The notes under the pieces are model-generated. The model was given only the letters and a program-made list of their open reading frames with translations. It made no database searches and was not told where the DNA came from. Shown piece after piece: positions 1-5,063 of a stretch of 5,063 bases of DNA. Both the position numbers and the translations under genes were made by a program. The stretch lies in the NCBI GenBank assembly GCA_020024055.1, contig JAHHUI010000083.1:1-5063 (forward strand). The letters are read 5' to 3'. How positions within the stretch are numbered: the stretch's first letter is position 1; the number at the start of each line of letters is the position of its first letter. Origin of the DNA: Spirochaetaceae bacterium (lineage in GTDB: Bacteria > Spirochaetota > Spirochaetia > WRBN01).

Positions 1-683
1 GTAATGCTGATGGCACAGGTTTCCTCGCTGACCACAATAGTCACGGCATCGGTCTCTTCAGCCAGGCCCAGGGCCGCACGATGGCGCGAACCAAAGGTCT
101 TTTTCAGGCCGTCTTGTTTTGTGATGGGCAGAAAGCACCCGGCAGCCACAATGCGATTGTTTTGAATAATCACAGCCCCGTCATGCAAAGGCGTGTCGTG
201 GCTGAAAATTGTTTTCAGCAAGGAGGAAGAAAGAATGGAATCCATGCGCACACCGGTGTCGATATAGCTCTTGAGGCTGATTTTTTTAGCCAAAGTGATC
301 AACGCACCGCGATTGATGGCAGCCAGCTCTTCGGCCACGGCTAGAATAGATTCAATGCTGTCGCGCGAGGTTTTGGTGGGGCTGTTGAACCAAAGCGAAT
401 TGCCCGCCATGGTGAACATTTTACGCAGCTCAGGCTGGAAAACTACGGCAATAATCAGCATCAGGAACAGACCTGTCTCTTTAAAAATCCACAGCAGCAT
501 ATCCAAATGCAATAGATAGGATACCAAAATAATCAAAGCCAGGCTCAACACGCCGCGCAGGGCCGGCAGCGCGCGCGATTTAAGCATGGTGATATAAATT
601 TTATATAGGAAATAACTAAGAATCAGAATTTGTGTAACGGCTCTTAGTATATCCCAAATATTAGACATGCTGCTTACTAACAT
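1..683 (-). CDS. cdaA: Diadenylate cyclase CdaA (DacA/YbbP type), C-terminus cut by window edge
   Basis: Membrane-anchored enzyme that condenses two ATP into the second messenger c-di-AMP, which in characterised bacteria governs potassium and osmolyte balance and envelope integrity. I translated 227 residues from ATG at 683; the family is usually about 270 long, so roughly 40-50 residues lie beyond position 1. Three hydrophobic segments (about residues 12-31, 45-63 and 64-82) form the usual N-terminal anchor, followed by FQPELRK at 82-88. The DAC domain then carries both diagnostic motifs: PLHDGA at 165-170 and GSRHRAA at 198-204, then SEET at 219-222. The start is supported by AAGGGG (697..692) eight bases upstream; an in-frame ATG at 668 lacks such a site. 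It follows corC by 12 bases, with the ribosome binding site overlapping the corC stop, so the two are very likely co-translated. A cdaR/ybbR-like partner is often next to cdaA in other bacteria and could lie outside the window. The usual Gly-Gly after SEET reads Cys-Ala here. Confidence 0.95.
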   Translation of the reverse strand, partial: MLVSSMSNIWDILRAVTQILILSYFLYKIYITMLKSRALPALRGVLSLALIILVSYLLHLDMLLWIFKETGLFLMLIIAVVFQPELRKMFTMAGNSLWFNSPTKTSRDSIESILAVAEELAAINRGALITLAKKISLKSYIDTGVRMDSILSSSLLKTIFSHDTPLHDGAVIIQNNRIVAAGCFLPITKQDGLKKTFGSRHRAALGLAEETDAVTIVVSEETCAISI

Positions 684-691
684 GATATCAG

Positions 692-697
692 CCCCTT
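692..697 (-). promoter_or_regulatory. Ribosome binding site of cdaA overlapping the corC stop
   Basis: AAGGGG sits 8 bases before the cdaA ATG at 683, and its first two bases belong to the TAA stop of the upstream corC gene (TAAGGGG). It decides the cdaA start at 683 rather than at 668 and suggests translational coupling to corC. Confidence 0.75.
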
Positions 698-1958
698 AGT
701 GACGCTCGTCGTCTTCCTGTGTGAAATTAGGGAAGAAACATACATTATATACACGATTATCGCGCACTTCTTCAATATGAAAACGGCCTTCGGGGAAATT
801 TAAAAGTTCGCCATTAAGTGGCAGGCGGCCTAATTGCTCGCATAAATAGCCGCTGATCGTGCTTACCGACTTGTCATGAGAAATGGAATGACCCAACAAA
901 TCTTCCATCCAATGTAAGGATGTATCGCCAGGCAGACGCCATCCGCCTTCTATTTCCGTGATGGAATCTTCATCATTTTCATGCTCCAGATATAATTCGC
1001 CCAAGATCTCTTCGAGAATATCTTTCTGACTGACAATACCTGCCAGGCCGCCATATTCATCCAGGGCAATCACCAGGCTGATAGATTCTTTTTTAAAGAT
1101 TTCCAGCACTTCGCTCACCTTGAACGTGGCAGGGATAAATGTAGGCTTATGTAGCATTGTCTTCAGGGTGTCGTTTCCGTGTCCGTCCATATGCCTGGTA
1201 TACACTTCATTTAAAAAGACCAGGCCAATGATGTCTTCGGGGTCTTTGCCGTATACAGGCACGCGAGAGAAATTTTTCTCAATCATTTTTGGCAGGGCTT
1301 CGGCAATAGTTGTCTCGGCAGATAAAGAAAATATATCACGCCGATGTGTCATAATCTGCATGGCAGAGACTTCAGAGAGGCGAAAAAGATTATACACCAC
1401 TTTCTTTTCATAGCTTTCCACCATGCCGTTCGCTTCACCTTCGCGAATGAGAAACAGCAGCTGGTCCAGGCTGAATCGGTCGCTTTTTTGCCCGCCGGTC
1501 AGGAAATTAATCAAATAGCCAAACAGAGAAACCACAGAGACAATGGGCCGCAGGATGATATTGAAAACCCATACGGGCACACATGTGGCCTGCACAAAAA
1601 AATCGTTGTGCCGCAGGGCCAGCTGCTTGGGCGAGACTTCTGCAAAGATCAGGATGATGAAGGTGAGCGCACCACTGGCAATTCCCACCGAAGCGTTACC
1701 CCAAAGGGCAATGGCCAGCATGGTGGTGATGGCACTGGCGCCAACATTAGAAATGGTATTGCCCACCAAAACCGTGGCCAGCAGAGTCTCACGATGCTTG
1801 AGCAAAAATGTGGCTCTTTTGGCAAAGAAAGATTCACTGCGTGCCAGCTGATCGACCTGATAGCGAGATAAAGACGTGAAGGCTGTCTCTGCGGCCGAAA
1901 AAAAGGCTGAGAGAAATATCAGTGAAACAAGAATAATAATAAGCAGGGTGACGCTCAT
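696..1958 (-). CDS. CNNM/CorC (HlyC/TlyC, former UPF0053) family membrane protein with paired CBS domains
   Basis: Integral membrane protein of the family linked to Mg2+/Co2+ (in some members Na+-coupled) ion efflux; older annotations call such proteins hemolysins. The protein is 420 residues, typical for the family. The N-terminal CNNM (DUF21) domain spans about 1-180 with hydrophobic segments near 2-20, 58-86, 90-108 and 128-155, and family motifs SAAETAFTSLSR (21-32), VGNTISNVGASA (65-76) and EVSPKQLAL (107-115). Two CBS domains follow (about 202-262 and 268-325), the second ending in the hallmark DEYGG at 300-304 and KDILEEILGEL at 312-322. The C-terminal CorC_HlyC domain covers about 333-410, followed by an acidic tail. 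I chose ATG at 1958 because GGGGGTG lies 6 bases upstream; a GTG at 1967 would add three residues but overlaps that site. It follows pgi by 62 bases and is 12 bases before cdaA. The exact ion transported cannot be read from the sequence, so no gene symbol is given. Confidence 0.95.
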   Translation of the reverse strand: MSVTLLIIILVSLIFLSAFFSAAETAFTSLSRYQVDQLARSESFFAKRATFLLKHRETLLATVLVGNTISNVGASAITTMLAIALWGNASVGIASGALTFIILIFAEVSPKQLALRHNDFFVQATCVPVWVFNIILRPIVSVVSLFGYLINFLTGGQKSDRFSLDQLLFLIREGEANGMVESYEKKVVYNLFRLSEVSAMQIMTHRRDIFSLSAETTIAEALPKMIEKNFSRVPVYGKDPEDIIGLVFLNEVYTRHMDGHGNDTLKTMLHKPTFIPATFKVSEVLEIFKKESISLVIALDEYGGLAGIVSQKDILEEILGELYLEHENDEDSITEIEGGWRLPGDTSLHWMEDLLGHSISHDKSVSTISGYLCEQLGRLPLNGELLNFPEGRFHIEEVRDNRVYNVCFFPNFTQEDDERH

Positions 1959-1964
1959 GGGCGA

Positions 1965-1971
1965 CACCCCC
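1965..1971 (-). promoter_or_regulatory. Ribosome binding site deciding the corC-family start
   Basis: GGGGGTG lies 6 bases before ATG 1958. It equals GGAGGTG with one A-to-G change, which can still pair with the 16S 3' end through a G-U wobble. The alternative GTG start at 1967 is part of this element and so has no site of its own. Confidence 0.6.
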
Positions 1972-2006
1972 AGAGAGATTGACTGTCTTCGTCCATATTT
2001 TCTTCT

Positions 2007-2036
2007 ATTTTACACAAATTTTATAAGTCTAGTAAA
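2007..2036 (-). promoter_or_regulatory. Weak candidate sigma70-type promoter for corC-cdaA
   Basis: On the minus strand TTTACT (2036..2031) and TAAAAT (2012..2007) are separated by 18 bases. This predicts a start near 2000 and a leader of about 42 bases before ATG 1958. The -35 box lies inside the last pgi codons. The hexamers match consensus at 4/6 and 5/6, and AT-rich sequence produces such matches by chance, so this is only a candidate for an internal promoter uncoupling corC-cdaA from msrA-pgi. Confidence 0.3.
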
Positions 2037-3586
2037 GTCATAAATTTATTACATAAATCATCTGTCTGCTTATTCAGGATCTTATTAGTCAGCACTTTGC
2101 CCAGCTGCACGCCCTCCTGATCAAAGCTGTTGATATTCCATAAAAAGCCCTGGAACATCACTTTATTTTCAAAATGTGCCAGCAATGCCCCCAATGTTTT
2201 CGTATCCAGTTTCTGTGCATAAATCAAACTGCTGGGCCGCTCGCCGGCAAAATTTTTATTAGGGTTGCTGTCGTCTTTGCCCAGGGCAAAAGCCAAAATC
2301 TGTGCCAACAGATTGGCATTCAGCTTCACCTGACTGCTGCTGCCTTCATATTGCACATCTGCGCTGATTTGTGCGTCTTTAAACCCAATAAATTGCAAGG
2401 GGATAATATCGGTGCCCTGATGCAACAGCTGATAAAAGCTGTGCTGGCCATTTGTTCCTGCCTCGCCAAAGATAACAGGCCCGGTGGCATAGGCGACATT
2501 TTCGCCCTGGCGATTCACGCTTTTGCCGTTGCTTTCCATGTCCAGCTGCTGTAAATGCGCGGGAAATCGCGAAAGGGCTTGGCTGTAGGGCAGCACGGCC
2601 GTGCACTGATAGTGCAGAATATTGCGTTCATACACACCAATAAGCGCATCCAGCAAAGCTGCATTTTGCCTGATGTCTTCATTCAATGCCTGTTTGTCTG
2701 CTTCATGTGCCCCTTGAAGAATTTGGTCAAAAATCTCTGACCCAAAGGCTAAGCTGAGCACCGCACCGCCGACGGCGCTGGTGGAAGAATAGCGCCCGCC
2801 AATGAAGTCGTCAATGAAGAAAGAGGCGGCAAAGTCAGAGTTTTTGGCCATCGGGCTGGTCTGGCCGGTCACGGCGATGATATGTTTATGTACATTGAAG
2901 CTGCTGATGTTCTGCGTACGAGCTTTATCAATAACAAAATGATAATTTGTTATTGTTTCCTGTGTGGTGCCGCTTTTGCTGACAACGATGAACAGCGATG
3001 TTTCTAGATTGATACGCGCAAGCACGGCATTGGCATCATCAGGGTCCACATTGGAAATGAAATGCACATTCATTTTGGGCACATATAGGTTTTCTAGAGC
3101 CAGATACAGAGCCCGTGGGCCCAGGTCACTGCCGCCAATGCCAATTTGCACCACTGTGTCAAAAGCTTTGCCTGTTGAACCTTTCATTTCGCCTTTGTGC
3201 ACTTTTTGGCTGAAGTCAGCAATGCGTTTCTGTTGCTGTGTGTAAAAATGGCGAAGATTTTTGTCTTCACAGACAATATCCTGCCCCAGCTGCCCCCGGC
3301 ACAGATGATGCAAGACTTTGCGATTCTCGCCGGTATTCATTATTTCGCCATTCAAGACACAGCGGTATTTTTCAATTAATTCCTGCTCGCGTGCCAGGTC
3401 TGCCAAAAAAGAGAGAATATCATTGTCCACAGCCTTGGCGGCATAATTATATGTTAATCCCGCGCCGGCATGGGCCTGATATTCATGTATACGTGCCGGG
3501 GTTAAAACATTTTTAAGTGAAACAGGCTTTTTTTCCTGTAATTTTTTGAATGCAGTGCATTGATCAAGATTTTTATATCCAGGCAT
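2021..3586 (-). CDS. pgi: Glucose-6-phosphate isomerase
   Basis: Cytoplasmic enzyme interconverting glucose 6-phosphate and fructose 6-phosphate in glycolysis and gluconeogenesis. The 521 residues are close to the usual bacterial length of about 530-550 and both SIS-type halves are complete. Visible motifs: QIGIGGSDLGPRAL (147-160); the phosphate-binding loop VSKSGTTQET (202-211); GGRYSSTSAVGG (263-274) with the substrate-binding Arg265; MESNGKS (350-356) with the catalytic base Glu351; GTNGQHSFYQLLHQG (377-391) with His389; and INSFDQEGVQLGKVL (485-499) with Lys497. The SKSGTT and SSTSAVGG forms differ from the E. coli enzyme (SKTFTT) and resemble spirochaete/chlamydia-type Pgi, judged from memory. 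In the C-terminal signature the usual Glu of GVE-x-x-K reads Gln494. The start ATG at 3586 follows the msrA stop by 3 bases, with GGAGAA (3598..3593) as ribosome binding site. Nothing suggests a frameshift or loss of function. Confidence 0.97.
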   Translation of the reverse strand: MPGYKNLDQCTAFKKLQEKKPVSLKNVLTPARIHEYQAHAGAGLTYNYAAKAVDNDILSFLADLAREQELIEKYRCVLNGEIMNTGENRKVLHHLCRGQLGQDIVCEDKNLRHFYTQQQKRIADFSQKVHKGEMKGSTGKAFDTVVQIGIGGSDLGPRALYLALENLYVPKMNVHFISNVDPDDANAVLARINLETSLFIVVSKSGTTQETITNYHFVIDKARTQNISSFNVHKHIIAVTGQTSPMAKNSDFAASFFIDDFIGGRYSSTSAVGGAVLSLAFGSEIFDQILQGAHEADKQALNEDIRQNAALLDALIGVYERNILHYQCTAVLPYSQALSRFPAHLQQLDMESNGKSVNRQGENVAYATGPVIFGEAGTNGQHSFYQLLHQGTDIIPLQFIGFKDAQISADVQYEGSSSQVKLNANLLAQILAFALGKDDSNPNKNFAGERPSSLIYAQKLDTKTLGALLAHFENKVMFQGFLWNINSFDQEGVQLGKVLTNKILNKQTDDLCNKFMTLLDL

Positions 3587-3589
3587 ACA

Positions 3590-4093
3590 TTATTCTCCGT
3601 TTTGGGCAGCTTGCTCAAAAATTTTTCTATGCAAATGACAATAAGGCTCTTTGCCTGTTTTTTCATAATAATGCTGATGATAATCTTCGGCGATCCAAAA
3701 TTCACCGGCAGGCAGGATTTGCGTGGCCGGATGATAATTCATATTTTTCAAAGTCTCCACAATTTGATGCGCTTGTTTTTCCTGCGTGCTGTCACAGGTG
3801 AAGATGACAGAAAGATATTGATCACCAATATCAGGCCCTTGGCCGTCTGTCTGCTGAAAGTTATGAATTTCAAAAAAGAATTTCAGCAAAGATATATAGT
3901 CGATGACCTGCGGGTCATGAACTATTTTAACGCTCTCTTTATGGCCGGTTGTGCCTGTGCAAATCATTTGATATGTCGGTGAGGAAATCTTTCCGCCCAT
4001 ATAGCCTGTTTGTGTTTCTATCACGCCCTTCAGGCGCGAAAATTGATATTGAACACCCCAAAAGCAGCCGCAGGCAAAATAAGCTGTACTCAT
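3590..4093 (-). CDS. msrA: Peptide methionine-(S)-S-oxide reductase MsrA
   Basis: Repairs oxidised proteins by reducing the S-epimer of methionine sulfoxide, normally recharged by thioredoxin. The 167-residue protein is a compact single-domain MsrA with no signal peptide, so cytoplasmic, and no fused MsrB domain. The catalytic motif GCFWG is at 9-13 with nucleophile Cys10. Supporting residues are GHKE at 50-53 (Glu53 in the place of the GHAE glutamate), GQGPDIGDQYLS at 84-95 with Tyr93, and AEDYHQHYY at 135-143. Cys152 in PYCHLH is the likely resolving cysteine; Cys8 immediately before the motif and Cys45 and Cys100 are extra. ATG at 4093 puts GCFWG at its usual position very near the N-terminus, but no Shine-Dalgarno site precedes it; a strong promoter lies so close that the mRNA may be nearly leaderless. 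It is the first gene of the leftward cluster, 3 bases before pgi. Confidence 0.97.
   Translation of the reverse strand: MSTAYFACGCFWGVQYQFSRLKGVIETQTGYMGGKISSPTYQMICTGTTGHKESVKIVHDPQVIDYISLLKFFFEIHNFQQTDGQGPDIGDQYLSVIFTCDSTQEKQAHQIVETLKNMNYHPATQILPAGEFWIAEDYHQHYYEKTGKEPYCHLHRKIFEQAAQNGE
3593..3598 (-). promoter_or_regulatory. Ribosome binding site of pgi inside the end of msrA
   Basis: GGAGAA forms the last two sense codons of msrA (Gly-Glu) and ends just before its TAA stop. Measured from GGAG (3598..3595), there are 8 bases to the pgi ATG at 3586. The site supports this start and translational coupling. An ATG at 3590, overlapping the msrA stop as TAATG, is out of frame and opens only five codons. 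Confidence 0.7.
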
Positions 4094-4102
4094 TTAATTA
4101 AA

Positions 4103-4130
4103 AGAATATTACGAAAATCAGTTTTGTCAA
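4103..4130 (-). promoter_or_regulatory. Sigma70-type promoter of msrA(-pgi)
   Basis: On the minus strand a perfect -35 box TTGACA (4130..4125) is followed after 16 bases by TATTCT (4108..4103), a 4/6 match to the -10 consensus. Only 9 bases separate the -10 box from the msrA ATG, so the transcript would start at about 4095-4097, giving a leader of roughly 2-4 bases. This agrees with the absence of a ribosome binding site before msrA. Confidence 0.6.
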
Positions 4131-4171
4131 GATATAAAAATCATGAAAAACCGTCATTTTTAGTGTCTTGA
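4127..4171. repeat. Imperfect palindrome between the divergent promoters
   Basis: TCAAGA (4127-4132) pairs with TCTTGA (4166-4171), and TAAAAAT (4135-4141) pairs with ATTTTTA (4156-4162). A 2/3-base internal mismatch separates the two arms, and a short central GA/TC match lies inside. The outer arms overlap the -35 boxes of both divergent promoters. It could be an operator or simply a shared AT-rich promoter upstream element; it is not a typical terminator because both flanking genes read away from it. Confidence 0.55.
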
Positions 4172-4197
4172 TTTTACATAGTTTAGTGTGATAAAAT
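4168..4197 (+). promoter_or_regulatory. Extended -10 promoter of the ABC-2 permease gene
   Basis: TTGATT (4168-4173) and TAAAAT (4192-4197) are separated by 18 bases, and TG at 4189-4190 forms an extended -10 (TGaTAAAAT). The expected start is near 4204, giving a leader of about 21 bases that contains the GGGGGT ribosome binding site. The -35 overlaps the right arm of the palindrome at 4127-4171. Confidence 0.6.
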
Positions 4198-4214
4198 AGA
4201 AAAAATGTGCGCGC

Positions 4215-4220
4215 GGGGGT
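4215..4220 (+). promoter_or_regulatory. Ribosome binding site of the permease
   Basis: GGGGGT precedes ATG 4225 by 4 bases, a short spacing. It resembles the GGGGGTG site of the corC-family gene in this window. A second plausible site, AAGGG at 4277-4281, precedes an internal ATG at 4288. Confidence 0.5.
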
Positions 4221-4224
4221 ATAT

Positions 4225-5063
4225 ATGGCTGTTGAAAAAAATGTTATTGTCTACAGTGCCGATCGAAGACGCAGGCAAGGGCTTTTAATGACATGGCTGC
4301 TCATGGTAAAACACGTCATTAAAAAATACGGTTTAATTAGACAGCTGTTTATCAGAGATTTTTTTATCGCGAACAGGCGTTCGTTTTTAGGCAGCGCCTG
4401 GCTGTTTTTATCACCTATATTCGGAATAATTTCATGGCTGTTTTTAAATATGGCTGGGCTGCTGAACCCGGGCAAAACGGCGGTGCCTTATCCGTTATAT
4501 CTGCTGAACGGGACATTGATGTGGGGCCTGTTTATGTCTTGTGTCTCCAACGCGAAAGACACACTGGGCGTCACCGCCCATTATATTGCGCAGGTCAATT
4601 TCCCTCATGAAGTTATTTTGGTTAAGCAGATTATGCAGGCTATGATGGGCACTCTTTTGATGTTCGTGATGAATTTAGTTGTTATGTTTGCTTTTGGATA
4701 TCCTCCTTCGTGGTGGGTGCTGACACTGCCTGTTTTGGTGCTGCCCCTGGTCATGCTGGCCGCTGGCGCGGGTGTTATTTTTGCGGTGATTCGTGTTGTG
4801 TTTCCCGATGCGGATCGCGTTTTGAATCAGACTTTGCCCCTTTTGATGTATACGGTCCCGATTGTGTATTCTGGTGATGTGACGAACGCCAAGGTGGCCC
4901 TGGTCATTAAATATAATCCCCTGACATATTTAGTCACGGTTCCGCGTGATATTATTTTACAGGGCGTGCAGGGCCGCCCTTGGTATGAATATACCTTATG
5001 CGCCATAGAGTCATTTATTTTTTTCCTCGGTGCGTTAAGAATTTTTTATGTGAGTGAAGAAAT
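4225..5063 (+). CDS. ABC-2 type polysaccharide/LPS export permease (Wzm/TagG-like), C-terminus cut by window edge
   Basis: Inner-membrane subunit of an ABC exporter that moves lipid-linked polysaccharide, such as O-antigen, capsule or teichoic-type glycan, out of the cytoplasm with a separate ATPase subunit. I translated 279 residues with no stop; family members are about 260-300 long, so little is missing. The N-terminal part holds the amphipathic signature LFIRDFFIANRRSFLGSAW (41-59), then hydrophobic segments near 58-80, 90-108, 135-158, 163-194, 203-217 and 257-276. Family landmarks are VPYPLYLLNGTLMW (87-100), VNFPHEVIL (124-132) and NPLTYLVTVPRDIILQG (231-247). The start at 4225 keeps NVIVYSADRRRRQ (6-18), which matches in position the IYTPES-like N-terminus of one permease subgroup I recall. 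ATG 4288 is the alternative. The gene diverges from msrA, and the ATP-binding partner would be expected just downstream. The substrate cannot be told from the permease alone. Confidence 0.93.
   Translation, partial: MAVEKNVIVYSADRRRRQGLLMTWLLMVKHVIKKYGLIRQLFIRDFFIANRRSFLGSAWLFLSPIFGIISWLFLNMAGLLNPGKTAVPYPLYLLNGTLMWGLFMSCVSNAKDTLGVTAHYIAQVNFPHEVILVKQIMQAMMGTLLMFVMNLVVMFAFGYPPSWWVLTLPVLVLPLVMLAAGAGVIFAVIRVVFPDADRVLNQTLPLLMYTVPIVYSGDVTNAKVALVIKYNPLTYLVTVPRDIILQGVQGRPWYEYTLCAIESFIFFLGALRIFYVSEE

Noticed and set aside
81..519. Two overlapping plus-strand open frames of 87 and 82 codons
   Set aside because: Both are antisense to cdaA, whose DGA and RHRAA motifs lie on the minus strand here.
1344..1871. 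175-codon open frame on the plus strand
   Set aside because: It lies wholly antisense to the corC-family gene, which has full family motifs in its own frame, and its translation resembles no protein family.
1965..1967. GTG as the corC-family start
   Set aside because: It is part of the GGGGGTG element that serves ATG 1958, so it has no ribosome binding site of its own; it would add only three residues.
1959..2020. Terminator between pgi and the corC-family gene
   Set aside because: No stem longer than about three base pairs and no hairpin followed by a T-run could be found on the transcribed strand.
2174..2554. 126-codon open frame on the plus strand
   Set aside because: Antisense shadow of pgi, which is intact across this stretch; no recognisable domain.
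3573..3590. Five-codon open frame starting at the ATG overlapping the msrA stop
   Set aside because: Out of frame with pgi, ends after five codons, and the in-frame ATG at 3586 has better spacing to GGAG.
3560..3982. 140-codon open frame on the plus strand
   Set aside because: Antisense to msrA and the start of pgi; low-complexity translation and no convincing ribosome binding site.
4127..4171. The palindrome as a transcription terminator
   Set aside because: Genes on both sides read away from it, it lies between promoter boxes, and its stem is AT-rich and broken by mismatches.
4251..4475. 74-codon open frame on the minus strand
   Set aside because: Antisense to the permease N-terminal region, whose RDF and FLGSAW motifs establish the plus strand as coding.

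Overview
The window carries a leftward (minus-strand) cluster of four genes, msrA, pgi, a corC/hlyC-type gene and cdaA. A rightward (plus-strand) ABC-2 exporter permease diverges from msrA. The outermost gene on each side is cut by a window edge: cdaA loses its C-terminal end at position 1, and the permease loses probably only a few residues at position 5063. Coding density is high, with no stretch over 300 bases lacking a gene. No RNA gene, mobile element, CRISPR array or long direct repeat was seen.

Organism: a bacterium of moderate GC that uses ATG starts and mostly clear Shine-Dalgarno sites. A CdaA-type diadenylate cyclase rules out typical Enterobacteria. The Pgi has SKSGTT and GGRYSSTSAVGG motifs, a style I associate with spirochaetes, chlamydiae and relatives rather than E. 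coli. The exporter permease belongs to the polysaccharide/LPS export group, consistent with a bacterium that displays surface glycans. A spirochaete-like organism is a reasonable but unproven guess.

Layout: positions 1-683 (minus) hold cdaA, which makes c-di-AMP. Positions 696-1958 (minus) hold a CNNM/CorC family membrane protein with paired CBS domains. Positions 2021-3586 (minus) hold glucose-6-phosphate isomerase. Positions 3590-4093 (minus) hold methionine sulfoxide reductase A. Positions 4094-4224 form a 131-base AT-rich divergent promoter region. Positions 4225-5063 (plus) hold the permease.

Within the leftward cluster, msrA and pgi are 3 bases apart and pgi's ribosome binding site lies in the last msrA codons. 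The corC and cdaA genes are 12 bases apart and cdaA's ribosome binding site overlaps the corC stop. Between pgi and corC there are 62 bases with no visible terminator and a weak candidate promoter, so the cluster may be one operon with an internal promoter. The gene content is housekeeping: redox repair, central carbon metabolism, ion homeostasis and second-messenger synthesis. The most distinctive signals are the back-to-back promoters sharing an imperfect palindrome and an apparently near-leaderless msrA transcript. I see no convincing new biological system.
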